Shown piece after piece: positions 41,945-50,538 of a stretch of 64,000 bases of DNA. The DNA is taken from assembly GCF_043195095.1 (NCBI RefSeq), contig NZ_JBAFWN010000006.1, one strand, 5' to 3'. The stretch is from NCEH01 sp043195095. Its GTDB lineage: Bacteria; Pseudomonadota; Alphaproteobacteria; Rhizobiales; Xanthobacteraceae. Within the stretch, counting starts at the first letter, position 1, and each line of letters begins with the position of its first letter. The notes under the pieces are model-generated. The model made no database searches and was not told where the DNA came from. It worked only from the letters and a program-made list of their open reading frames with translations. Position numbers and translations under genes: made by a program.

Positions 41945-43519
41945 ATGGTGACTATGGGACTGTTGTTGGCGTTGAGCTTCGCCGTGTCGCTGCTCGCGCT
42001 CGCCTTCCTGATCTGGGCAATCAGCAACCGGCAGCTCAAGCTCGATCAGGACGACGCGAAGGTCATCTTCGCGGACGGCGACGAGGGTCACCTCGACAGT
42101 CCCGATGCCGAACATTCACCTGCCAGGCGCCATTACTTCGACGCGGCCACCTCCGGCATTGATCGCATTTCCACCATGCCCGTTACCGTGCTGCTTGTCG
42201 CGGCGACCTTCTGGCTCATCATCGGCTCGACCTTCGGCCTGATCGCCTCGCTCAAGCTGCACTGGCCTGACTGGCTTTCGGCCTATGCGCCGCTCACCTT
42301 CGGCCGTGTCCGCACCCTGCATCTCAATCTCGTCATCTACGGCTGGCTCTCGCAGATGGGCGTAGCCTCGATGATCTGGATCCTGCCACGCATCTTCCAC
42401 ACGCCATTGCGCGCACCCCGGCTGCCTATCATCGGCGCGATCCTCTGGAACATTGCCGTCTGTCTCGGCGCGCTCGCCATCGCCAACGGCTGGACTGACG
42501 GCGAAGAGTGGCTGGAGATCCCCTGGCAGCTCGACATGCTCCTGGCGCTGGCCGGCGTGTTCTTCGTCATCCCTCTGGTCAAGACGACGATCGCACGACA
42601 GGTGCACCACATCTACGTGTCCGGCTGGTACTTCCTCGCCGGCATTCTCTGGTTCCCCTGTCTCTTCGTCATCGCCAACATCCCCTACATCCATTCGGGT
42701 GTCGAGGAAGCCACCGTCAACTGGTGGTTTGCCCATAACGTCCTGGGACTCTGGTTGACGCCGCTCGGTGTCGGCACAGCCTACTATTTCATCCCGAAGA
42801 TCATCGGGAAGCCGATCTATTCCTATTCGGTATCACTGCTTGGGTTCTGGGGCCTTGCGCTCTTTTACAGCCAGGTGGGCATCCATCATCTGATTGGCGG
42901 ACCGGTGCCCACCTGGGTTGTGACCCTGTCAATCGTCCATTCGGTGATGATGTTCATCCCGGTGATCGCAGTCGCAATCAACCAGCATGTCACGGTCGCT
43001 CGCAATCTGTGGGCGTTGAAGGAATCGCTAACGCTACGCTTCATCTCCTTCGGCGCGGTCATGTACACGCTGGCATCCTTCCAGGGCTCGACCGAAGCTC
43101 TTCGTTCCATCAACACCGTCACACACTTCACCCATTACACCGTCGGCCATGCCCATCTCGGTGCCTATGCCTTCGTGACCATCGTCATGTTCGGCGCGGC
43201 CTATCACATGCTCCCGCGCATGACCGGGCGAGCATTCCAGTGGCCCGCGCTGATCAACGCACATTTCTGGCTGATCGTGGTCGGCTTCGCGATCTACTTC
43301 TTCGGGCTGTCGATCGGCGGCGTTCTCCAGGGTCTTGCCATGCTCGACGCGACCCGGCCGTTTGCAGATAGCGTCACTGTCACCATTCCCTATCTCGAGG
43401 CGCGCAGCGTTGGCGGCAGCCTGATGACGCTTGGCCACATCCTGTTCGCAATCAACGTCGCCGCGATCCTCCTTCCACGCCGGGCAGCGGCAGCCGTAAA
43501 GGTGGCGCCCGCAGAATGA
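41945..43519 (+). CDS. ccoN: Cytochrome cbb3-type oxidase subunit I (CcoN)
   Basis: A 524-residue haem-copper oxidase subunit with about 12 helices plus an extra N-terminal helix. Ligand motifs are visible: HLNLVIYGWLSQMG, AHNVLGLWLTPLG, QVGIHHLIGG, and the paired histidines in THFTHYTVGHAHLG. It reduces oxygen at high affinity. GGGAGGG precedes the ATG. Its linker after the first helix (residues ~30-65) is long and acidic. It starts an operon of five tightly packed genes. Confidence 0.95.
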   Translation: MVTMGLLLALSFAVSLLALAFLIWAISNRQLKLDQDDAKVIFADGDEGHLDSPDAEHSPARRHYFDAATSGIDRISTMPVTVLLVAATFWLIIGSTFGLIASLKLHWPDWLSAYAPLTFGRVRTLHLNLVIYGWLSQMGVASMIWILPRIFHTPLRAPRLPIIGAILWNIAVCLGALAIANGWTDGEEWLEIPWQLDMLLALAGVFFVIPLVKTTIARQVHHIYVSGWYFLAGILWFPCLFVIANIPYIHSGVEEATVNWWFAHNVLGLWLTPLGVGTAYYFIPKIIGKPIYSYSVSLLGFWGLALFYSQVGIHHLIGGPVPTWVVTLSIVHSVMMFIPVIAVAINQHVTVARNLWALKESLTLRFISFGAVMYTLASFQGSTEALRSINTVTHFTHYTVGHAHLGAYAFVTIVMFGAAYHMLPRMTGRAFQWPALINAHFWLIVVGFAIYFFGLSIGGVLQGLAMLDATRPFADSVTVTIPYLEARSVGGSLMTLGHILFAINVAAILLPRRAAAAVKVAPAE

Positions 43520-44136
43520 ACCGCTATCTTCCTCTTTCCGTTCTGGCCCTCGGCATTCTCGCTTTCGCGACCCTCATGCTCGTCATCGCGCCCGGCATCC
43601 AGATCAGCCGGCACGACATCCCGCCGGAGCTACAGCCCTATACCGAGCAACAATCGCGCGGGCGCGAGGTCTATGTCTCGCTCGGCTGCGTCTACTGTCA
43701 CAGCCAGCAGCCTCGCTCGCCCGACCAGGCGCCCGACGGCGTGCGCGGCTGGGGCCGGCCGGCGATCGCCGCCGACTACACCTATGACCGCCCGCACCAG
43801 CTCGGCACGATGCGGACCGGACCGGACCTCCTCAATGTTGGCGCGCGGCTTCCCTCGCGCGACTGGCATCTGACCCATCTCTATCAGCCGCGTGCCATCT
43901 TCGACTGGAGCATCATGCCGGCCTATCCCTTCCTGTTCGAGGAGAAGAGCGCGGCCGCTCCCGGCGATGTTGTCGTCGCCCTCCCATCGGAATACGCGCC
44001 GAAATCCGGCGTCGTGATCGCCAAGCAGGAAGCGCTCGACCTGACGGCCTACCTACAATCCCTCGACCGAACCTATCCCGCGCCGGCCAACGCCCTGCGC
44101 GACGACGGCTACAACCGTCCGGAGGGTGCGCAATGA
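43516..44136 (+). CDS. ccoO: Cytochrome cbb3-type oxidase subunit II (CcoO)
   Basis: A 206-residue membrane-anchored monohaem cytochrome c. An N-terminal helix is followed by the haem site CVYCHSQQPR (Cys58) and the CcoO signatures RGWGRPAIAADYTYDRPHQLG and RTGPDLLNVG. It passes electrons to CcoN. It overlaps both neighbours by 4 bp. No ccoQ lies between it and the next gene. Confidence 0.95.
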   Translation: MNRYLPLSVLALGILAFATLMLVIAPGIQISRHDIPPELQPYTEQQSRGREVYVSLGCVYCHSQQPRSPDQAPDGVRGWGRPAIAADYTYDRPHQLGTMRTGPDLLNVGARLPSRDWHLTHLYQPRAIFDWSIMPAYPFLFEEKSAAAPGDVVVALPSEYAPKSGVVIAKQEALDLTAYLQSLDRTYPAPANALRDDGYNRPEGAQ

Positions 44137-45380
44137 CGGTAGATAAATCTCCCCGCAAGGACGAGGCCGGGCGGCCGGATGAGAATTTCGAACCCTACGA
44201 GCTTCACGGCAAGATGCCGTGGCCGCTGATCGCCATCGCCGTCGGCCTCGGGATTTGGGGCGCCGCAACGCTCTTCGATACACGCGAGGATGTCGCTGCA
44301 GCGCGCGATGAACGAATTGCGGAAAGCCGCGTGGCAACGGGCGGCGGCACAGAACCGGGCTCCGCGCTGTTCACCGCCCGCTGCTCGACATGCCACCAGG
44401 CAGATGGCATGGGCGTGCGCGGCGCCATTCCACCGCTCGCAGGCTCCGCCTTCGTCGCGCAAGGCCCCGAGCTGGTGTCGACGATCCTGCTGCGCGGCAT
44501 CGACGGACCGATCCGCGTCGGCGACCACAATTACAACGGCCACATGCCGAGCTTCGCCAGCGTCCTCACCGATGTCGAGGTTGGCGAGCTCGCGACCTAT
44601 GTGGCGCACCGCTTCGGCAAGTCCTCCGAGACAATCGAAGCGGGGGCCGTCGCCAAGCTGCGTGGCGATATCGCGGACAAGGGCAGCTTCAAAGGTGGGG
44701 CGGAGATCGCGTCCTCTTCCGGCCTCGCACTCGGCAGCCAGCCGCCATTCGTGGCGCAGACCGCCGTCTCGCTCAGCCCGGAGGTCTCCGCGATGATCTT
44801 CACAGGGCGCGGAGAGCAATGGGCCTGCGCGAGCTGTCACGGCGATCTCGGACAGGGCAAGGAAAACGTCCCGCGTCTTGCGGGCCTTCCCGCCGATTAC
44901 GTCGTCAAGCAAATCGACGATTTCCATAGCGGACGTCGCCAGAACGAATCCATGAAGATCGTTGTGGCGTCGCTGACCGACGAAGAGAAGCGCCAGCTCG
45001 GCGAATATTATGCCGGCCTGCGCGTACCTTCGAACGCCAAGCCGGAACTCGGCGGCGATCTCGCGCGCGGCGAAGCGCTGGCGCTGCACGGCGACTGGAG
45101 CCGCAACGTGCCAGCCTGCTTCTCCTGTCACGGACCCTCGGGCTTCGGGGTCTCGCCGGAGTTTCCAGCGCTCGCCGCCCAGCACGCCTCCTACACGGCA
45201 AGCCAGCTCGCGGCCTGGGTCGGTGGACATCGCAACAATTCATCGCTCGACCTGATGGGACGGATTTCCCGAGCGCTGTCCGATGCCGATCGCAGAGCGG
45301 TCGCAGACTATCTCGCCTCGCTTCCCCCCGTGCCGGCAGGAGAAGACGCCCAGATTGCCAGGATTGGAGAACGGCCATGA
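44133..45380 (+). CDS. Triheme cytochrome c in the position of CcoP
   Basis: A 415-residue protein with a short cytoplasmic N-terminus (ENFEPYELHGKMPWPLIAIAVGLGIWG) and three haem sites: CSTCH (Cys84), CASCH (Cys~232) and CFSCH (Cys~329). Canonical CcoP is shorter and diheme. Here the CcoP slot is filled by a longer protein, apparently one cytochrome domain plus a diheme cytochrome c4-like part. It probably delivers electrons to CcoNO. It is coupled by 4-bp overlaps to ccoO and the next gene. Confidence 0.88.
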   Translation: MTVDKSPRKDEAGRPDENFEPYELHGKMPWPLIAIAVGLGIWGAATLFDTREDVAAARDERIAESRVATGGGTEPGSALFTARCSTCHQADGMGVRGAIPPLAGSAFVAQGPELVSTILLRGIDGPIRVGDHNYNGHMPSFASVLTDVEVGELATYVAHRFGKSSETIEAGAVAKLRGDIADKGSFKGGAEIASSSGLALGSQPPFVAQTAVSLSPEVSAMIFTGRGEQWACASCHGDLGQGKENVPRLAGLPADYVVKQIDDFHSGRRQNESMKIVVASLTDEEKRQLGEYYAGLRVPSNAKPELGGDLARGEALALHGDWSRNVPACFSCHGPSGFGVSPEFPALAAQHASYTASQLAAWVGGHRNNSSLDLMGRISRALSDADRRAVADYLASLPPVPAGEDAQIARIGERP

Positions 45381-46411
45381 CGGAGCCAGAACAAAGCCCA
45401 CCAGCCAAACCAGCCGATCCCCAAAAGGGGCGCGTTGCGCGAATGTGGATCCATGCGGCCGGCGCCGGCCTGATCGTTGCCGCGCTCGGCGCGCTCGCCT
45501 ATGAGAGTGGCTTCATTCCAGGTCGGCAGGCGGCGCAGGATACGCAAGGTCACGCGACCGCCGACTTCTTCCAGCCTCCGACAGACGAGCAGATTCCGAA
45601 CGATCAGTTCGGAGCGGCTGTCCGCCGCGGGCAGGCAATCTTCATGAACACCTCGACCAATGCCTCGCAATATGTCGGCAACGGCCTGTCCTGTTCCAAC
45701 TGCCATCTCGGCGCCGGCCGCCAACCTTTCTCGGCGCCGATGTGGGCCGCCTGGGTTCAGTACCCGAAATACCGGTCCAAGAACAAACAGATCAACACCA
45801 TGGAGGACCGCGTCCAGGGCTGCTTCACCTATTCGATGAACGCCCAGCATTCGGTCAAGGGCGGTCCACCGCCGCATGGCGACGACATCTATCGCGACCT
45901 TGAAAGCTACTTCTTCTGGCTCGCGACCAACGCGCCGACGAACAAGGAGCTCGAAGGAGTCGGCTTCGGCAAGGTCGCCAAGACCGAGGCCGGCTATTCC
46001 CCCGAACGCGGCGCGCAGGTCTTCGCCGCCAATTGCGCCGTCTGCCATGGCGGTGACGGGCAGGGTCAGAAGGACATCAATGGGCGCTATGTCTTCCCGC
46101 CTCTCTGGGGAGCGAATTCCTACAACTGGGGCGCGGGCATGGCACGCATCGACACTGCCGCAGCCTTCATCAAGCACAACATGCCGCTGTCGCAACCCGG
46201 ACGCCTGACCGATCAGGAGGCCTGGGACGTCGCGGCCTATATCGACAGTTTCGAGCGGCCAAAGGACCCGCGCCAGAAGGGCAAGACGATCGAGGAAACA
46301 CGCAAGCAATACCACGACGGCGATCAGATTTACTACGGTCAGACCGTCAACGGGGTGCTGCTCGGTGTGGGCACGCCGGATCCGGATCGCCCGGTCGGCG
46401 CCGTGGACTGA
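45377..46411 (+). CDS. TsdA-like diheme cytochrome c 2, membrane anchored
   Basis: A 344-residue protein with an N-terminal anchor (WIHAAGAGLIVAALGALAYESG) and haem sites CSNCH (Cys106) and CAVCH (Cys220). Between them is RVQGCFTYSMN, with Cys149 at the TsdA haem-ligand position. It is a paralog of the protein at 39604, but here built into the oxidase operon, which suggests direct transfer from a sulfur substrate to the oxidase. Thiosulfate is the favoured substrate by family; it is not proven. Confidence 0.82.
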   Translation: MTEPEQSPPAKPADPQKGRVARMWIHAAGAGLIVAALGALAYESGFIPGRQAAQDTQGHATADFFQPPTDEQIPNDQFGAAVRRGQAIFMNTSTNASQYVGNGLSCSNCHLGAGRQPFSAPMWAAWVQYPKYRSKNKQINTMEDRVQGCFTYSMNAQHSVKGGPPPHGDDIYRDLESYFFWLATNAPTNKELEGVGFGKVAKTEAGYSPERGAQVFAANCAVCHGGDGQGQKDINGRYVFPPLWGANSYNWGAGMARIDTAAAFIKHNMPLSQPGRLTDQEAWDVAAYIDSFERPKDPRQKGKTIEETRKQYHDGDQIYYGQTVNGVLLGVGTPDPDRPVGAVD

Positions 46412-46416
46412 ACGCT

Positions 46417-48582
46417 ATGCGTCGCCTCGTCGGCCTCAGCGGCATGGCCTGCGGCGGGTGCGCGCGCGGGCTGGAACGCCAGATCGGTCGGCTTGAAGGG
46501 GTCACCGCCGTCGGGGTGCATCACCTCACGGCTTCGATGCTGGTCGAATGGGATGCGCAGCGGCTGTCCGTCGACGACATCGCCGAAGCTGTATCACGGG
46601 CCGGATATAGGCTGATCGATCGTCACAAGCCTGAGGAACTCTCGGCGATCCTGTCCGCCGACATAAGCCGCCTGTCTCTGCGCCTTGCCGTCGCCGTCAT
46701 GTCGGGCATGTGGTCGATGGCGCTCGCTGTCGTGCTCTATGTTTCCGTTCTCGATCCGGTGGTTGCCTGGTGGATCGCTTTGGGCTCCGGCCTTCTGGCA
46801 CTGCCTGTCGTTTTCTGGGCAGGAGCCGGCATTTTCTGGATGGCGTTTCGATCAATCCGCCTGCGCGCGCCCGGCATGGACCTGCTGATCGCGCTCGGCG
46901 CCGGCGGCGCCTTCGTTCTCTCCATTGTCTCGCTCGCGTCGGGCTCCTCCCATGTCTATTTCGACACGGCGACGATGCTGATCACGCTGCTGCTCATAGG
47001 GCGCCTCGTCGATCTCTTCACGCGAAGAAGCGCGATCGATGCCCTGAAGGCGCTCGAAGACACATCCGTTCGAATGGTTGTCAGGCGAACTGCGACTGGC
47101 GACGAGGCCATCCCGGCTGAAGAGATCGAGATCGGTGACAGGATCGTTGTCGACGCCGGCTCCATCATCGGCATGGACGGAGAGATTTTTGACGGGCAAA
47201 GCCTTATCAACCGCGCGGTCCTGACCGGGGAAAGCCGCGCAATCCCCGTCGAGATCGGGCATCGTGTCGAGGCGGGCTCGATAAACCTGCAACGTCGCAT
47301 TCTCGTAACCGTCGATCGCGCGTTCGGCGATTGCGACCTGGATCGGATGGGCGGGGCAATCGCGCTGGAGGTTGCTCAGAAGGGTACGGCGGCGTCACAA
47401 GCCGACCAGCTCGCAGCAGCCTTGAGCTGGGCAATTCCTTGCCTCGCATTCGCCACAGTGACGGTCCTTCCAACCTCTGGCATAGCGTGGACGGAAGCGG
47501 TGGTCAGAGGTCTGACTGTACTGGCGGCCGCATGTCCTTGTGCCCTGTCGATCGCTGGCCCCCTCGCGCAGGCGCGCGCTGCAAGCATCGCGGCCAGTTG
47601 TGGGCTTCGCCTGCGCGATCCTGTTGCGTTCGAAGCGCTGGCCAATCCGGCGACTGCGATCTTTGACAAGACTGGAACGCTGACGGGCGGCCACCCGACG
47701 GTTGTCGCGGTCTCTGCAGCCGAGGGTTGGACCGAAGACGAGGTGTTGCGTCTTGCGGCCTGCGCGGAGACCGGCATCGATCATCCGCTGGCGCGTGCGA
47801 TCGTCGCACGACACGGCCGCGAAGAAGGAACGGGCGGGACCCGCCTGGATCGCGGCGCCGAGGCTCTCGACCGGGATGGCCGGTCGATTACCGTCTGCAG
47901 TGTTGGGGGAGATGACGATCTGACATGGCTTGCCGTCAGCCTCGACGATGAGCCTATCGGCAAGCTCGGTCTGGCCGATGTTCAGACCGACGAAGCGCTG
48001 TCTACCGTCAATCGACTGAGCCAGATGAATATCGACGTGTGGATCGCTTCTGGGGACGCTGCAGGTCCGACGCTCAGGATCGCGGCAGCGCTTGGCATCC
48101 CGCCGCAGCAGGCTGTGTACGGCTCCTCGCCCGCTGACAAGGTCGAACTGCTGAAGGGCGTGGCTGGCCCGGTTCTATTCGTTGGAGACGGCGTCAATGA
48201 CGCACCTGCGCTTGCCGCAGCCGATTGCGGCGTGTCTGTCGCCGGAGCGCATGGCGCCGCCGCACAGACGGCTGACCTGGTCATCGTCAAAGGCGGCATC
48301 GCCCAACTCATGGCGGGTATCGCCTTGTCACGCCGTATGATGGGAGTTGCGCGGCAGAATATCGGCCTGGCCATCGTCTACAATTTGATCGCCGTTCCCG
48401 TCGCGATCGCCGGCGTACTCACACCATCCATGGCCGCGCTGGCCATGCTCGCCAGCTCGTTTTCCGTGGCGGGAAATAGCCTGCGGCTTTCAAGAATGTC
48501 GACAATGCGATCGCTGGAAGAGCGCGGACCGCAGACCGAGAAGTATGAAGCGGCACGAACAAGCAAAGAAGCGATCGTGTAG
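46417..48582 (+). CDS. ccoI: Copper-transporting P-type ATPase (CcoI/FixI-like)
   Basis: A 721-residue P1B ATPase needed to load copper into cbb3 oxidases. The N-terminal metal-binding motif is GMACGGC (Cys12, Cys15). The membrane copper site is Cys373-Pro-Cys375, the phosphorylation site DKTGTLT (Asp417), and the hinge GDGVNDAPAL. It is placed 5 bp after the TsdA-like gene in the cco operon, so it is a dedicated assembly factor. No ccoG, ccoH or ccoS is seen nearby. Confidence 0.92.
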   Translation: MRRLVGLSGMACGGCARGLERQIGRLEGVTAVGVHHLTASMLVEWDAQRLSVDDIAEAVSRAGYRLIDRHKPEELSAILSADISRLSLRLAVAVMSGMWSMALAVVLYVSVLDPVVAWWIALGSGLLALPVVFWAGAGIFWMAFRSIRLRAPGMDLLIALGAGGAFVLSIVSLASGSSHVYFDTATMLITLLLIGRLVDLFTRRSAIDALKALEDTSVRMVVRRTATGDEAIPAEEIEIGDRIVVDAGSIIGMDGEIFDGQSLINRAVLTGESRAIPVEIGHRVEAGSINLQRRILVTVDRAFGDCDLDRMGGAIALEVAQKGTAASQADQLAAALSWAIPCLAFATVTVLPTSGIAWTEAVVRGLTVLAAACPCALSIAGPLAQARAASIAASCGLRLRDPVAFEALANPATAIFDKTGTLTGGHPTVVAVSAAEGWTEDEVLRLAACAETGIDHPLARAIVARHGREEGTGGTRLDRGAEALDRDGRSITVCSVGGDDDLTWLAVSLDDEPIGKLGLADVQTDEALSTVNRLSQMNIDVWIASGDAAGPTLRIAAALGIPPQQAVYGSSPADKVELLKGVAGPVLFVGDGVNDAPALAAADCGVSVAGAHGAAAQTADLVIVKGGIAQLMAGIALSRRMMGVARQNIGLAIVYNLIAVPVAIAGVLTPSMAALAMLASSFSVAGNSLRLSRMSTMRSLEERGPQTEKYEAARTSKEAIV

Positions 48583-48607
48583 CGCGTCAACGCACTGCGC
48601 TCTAGCC

Positions 48608-50059
48608 TCAGATCGGAATGACACGTCCCGGTGTGGCGGCGGATCGCGGGCTCTTTTTCAGATAGGCTTGCAGCGCCTCGATTGCGGAAACCTCCATCTG
48701 GCCTCGGTCGCGACCGAACCGGCTGGGCACGCCTTGGGCCGTGACGAATGCCACCTCGTAGCCTGCCTCCGGATCGAGCTTTTCCTCCCCGGCAAAGATT
48801 TGGACTATGCGGCTGCCGAAGGGGTTTTCGAGTTTGGCGAAGATCGTCAGTCCGCAGAAGCGTTTCACATAGCCGCTCATCTGGCCGAATGGATCCGCGC
48901 AGAACGTCCGATCAAGATTCTGCTCCATCATCTCGCGGATCTCTGCGCCGGTCATCGTCACCTTCGAGACGGGAGGATTGACCGGGATGATATTCCAGAG
49001 GTCGTTCATCGTGACCGTGCCCGGCGGGATCGGCGCGCCGTAGCGCCACCCGTTCGAGAAAGCGATTTTCCGTCCGGAGGTGTCGCAAAGGGCTGCCAGC
49101 AAGAAGTCGTCCATCGTGCAATCGAGGATGGTGTTGCGATGCAGCGCCATATCGAGGTGGCCGACAGCGACTGACAGATGCGCCCGCAAAGGAGCCATCA
49201 CGCCTTCCACGAGCTCGGCCATCGACGGATCGGGATCGATTGTCTCATCCATGGCGACCAACTCGTGGGCCTCCATTCGGACACCATCCTTGCCGACGCT
49301 CAGGTCCAGCCGGCCGATGAAAGCGCCATGGCATCCTGACTGAATTATGATCGCACCGTTGGCCAGGACGGGTCGTTCGAGCCGGTCATGCGTATGGCCA
49401 CTGAGAATAACGTCGATCCCGTCAACCAGTCCGGCGAGCTTGATGTCCTGTGGCAGGCCGAGATGGGATAGAACGACGATAAGCTCGACGCGCTCTTTCT
49501 GGCGGAGCCGACGTATCTCGCGCGGCAACTCCTTGTCGCCATTGGTGAACCGCAGGCCCTCGCTGAAATGCGGCGGCATCGTTTTGTCGACGATGGTCGC
49601 AGCGACGCCGATGACGCCGATCCTTACGCCCCCGCGTTCGATGACACGCGATGCAGCAAACGGCCTACGCCCAGTTTTCTGGTCGAAGCAGTTGATCGCC
49701 AGGACGGGATAATCGAGCCGCTTGGCAAGCGCTTTGAAGTGCGCTGGACCCCACGCGAACTCCCAATGTGCAGTCATCGCGTCGAGGGAAAGCGCGTTGG
49801 TCAATGGAACGAGGGCTTCTCCCTTGGAGGAAACGGCTGCATAGGTGCCGTGAAACGTATCGCCATTGTCGAGGGCGACGACTGCGTCAGGGCATTCCGA
49901 TCGGATCTTGTTGAGATAGCCTGCGATACGCGCATAACCGCCAAGCGTTGGGAGATGCGGGGTGGCGCCGTGCCAGACCAGTTCGGGATGCGGCTCCAGA
50001 TATCCGTGCGTATCGTTGACCTGTATAAGCGTGATATTGCGGCGTGCTTCTGCTGCCAT
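48608..50059 (-). CDS. SoxB-like metallophosphatase / 5'-nucleotidase, no signal peptide
   Basis: A 483-residue two-domain hydrolase. The metallophosphatase domain has VNDTHGYL, DNGDTFHG, MTAHWEFAWG, LSHLG and ILSGHTHD. The C-terminal 5'-nucleotidase-like domain has FSNGWRYGAPIPPG and PVSKVTMTGAEIREMMEQNLD. The MTAHWEF and FSNGWRYG segments resemble SoxB, which releases sulfate in the periplasm. Unlike SoxB it begins MAAEARRNITLIQVNDTH with no export signal, and there is no soxXAYZ here. Box G lies 53 nt upstream. Confidence 0.82.
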   Translation of the reverse strand: MAAEARRNITLIQVNDTHGYLEPHPELVWHGATPHLPTLGGYARIAGYLNKIRSECPDAVVALDNGDTFHGTYAAVSSKGEALVPLTNALSLDAMTAHWEFAWGPAHFKALAKRLDYPVLAINCFDQKTGRRPFAASRVIERGGVRIGVIGVAATIVDKTMPPHFSEGLRFTNGDKELPREIRRLRQKERVELIVVLSHLGLPQDIKLAGLVDGIDVILSGHTHDRLERPVLANGAIIIQSGCHGAFIGRLDLSVGKDGVRMEAHELVAMDETIDPDPSMAELVEGVMAPLRAHLSVAVGHLDMALHRNTILDCTMDDFLLAALCDTSGRKIAFSNGWRYGAPIPPGTVTMNDLWNIIPVNPPVSKVTMTGAEIREMMEQNLDRTFCADPFGQMSGYVKRFCGLTIFAKLENPFGSRIVQIFAGEEKLDPEAGYEVAFVTAQGVPSRFGRDRGQMEVSAIEALQAYLKKSPRSAATPGRVIPI

Positions 50060-50112
50060 TTCTAATACTCTCCTCCGACGCTGATTGTTCGGAAGAGCGC
50101 CTTGCCTGCAAC

Positions 50113-50129
50113 CTTAAGAGCGGCTTAAG
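50113..50129 (-). promoter_or_regulatory. Tandem CTTAAG box G (SoxB-like gene)
   Basis: On the minus strand: CTTAAG-CCGCT-CTTAAG, 11-bp period, 53 nt upstream of the SoxB-like start, directly after the arsR stop. Confidence 0.75.
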
Positions 50130-50142
50130 GCCAAAAGTCAGA

Positions 50143-50538
50143 TCAACGAATTCGCGCGAAGTTGGCCGCTCCACGCACCACGCCGCTGCGCTCCGGTCGC
50201 ACGTCCGGTCTGACCATGCTCATGAGCGCTCGCTCGGGGTCTCCGGCCCCGAAGACAGCCTCGATGCTGCGCACACACAGCACGACGGTATCGTCGGCGA
50301 GGCTATAGTAGACTTGCTTGGCCTGACGTCGTGTCAATACGAGCTCTGCCTTGCGAAGCTCGGCAAGCTGCTGGCTCAACGCTGGCTGGCCTATTCCTGT
50401 CGCCATGTCGATTTCGGTGACCGACTTTTCCCCCTCAAGCAGGAGGGACAGGATCATCAAACGCTGGGGCTGTGCGAACCTGCGAAGCTTATCAGCGGCG
50501 ATATCCGCTTGGGGCCGCGATTGCCAAAGCGTTTTCAT
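50143..50538 (-). CDS. ArsR-family repressor, BigR/SqrR-like
   Basis: A 131-residue winged-helix regulator. The core PQRLMILSLLLEGEKSVTEI and IGQPALSQQLAELRKAELV is close to the BigR/SqrR sulfide-responsive group. From memory, those proteins sense persulfides with two cysteines, one in helix 2 and one in the last helix. Here the helix-2 position appears to be Ser, and the C-terminal cysteine is at VLCVRSIEAVF, not at the end of the helix. The gene overlaps the peroxiredoxin stop by 4 bp. Likely targets are the TTACATA sites. Confidence 0.85.
   Translation of the reverse strand: MKTLWQSRPQADIAADKLRRFAQPQRLMILSLLLEGEKSVTEIDMATGIGQPALSQQLAELRKAELVLTRRQAKQVYYSLADDTVVLCVRSIEAVFGAGDPERALMSMVRPDVRPERSGVVRGAANFARIR

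Noticed and set aside
44109..45230. 373-codon open frame antisense to the CcoP-like cytochrome
   Set aside because: Mirror of a gene with three haem sites in a coupled operon.
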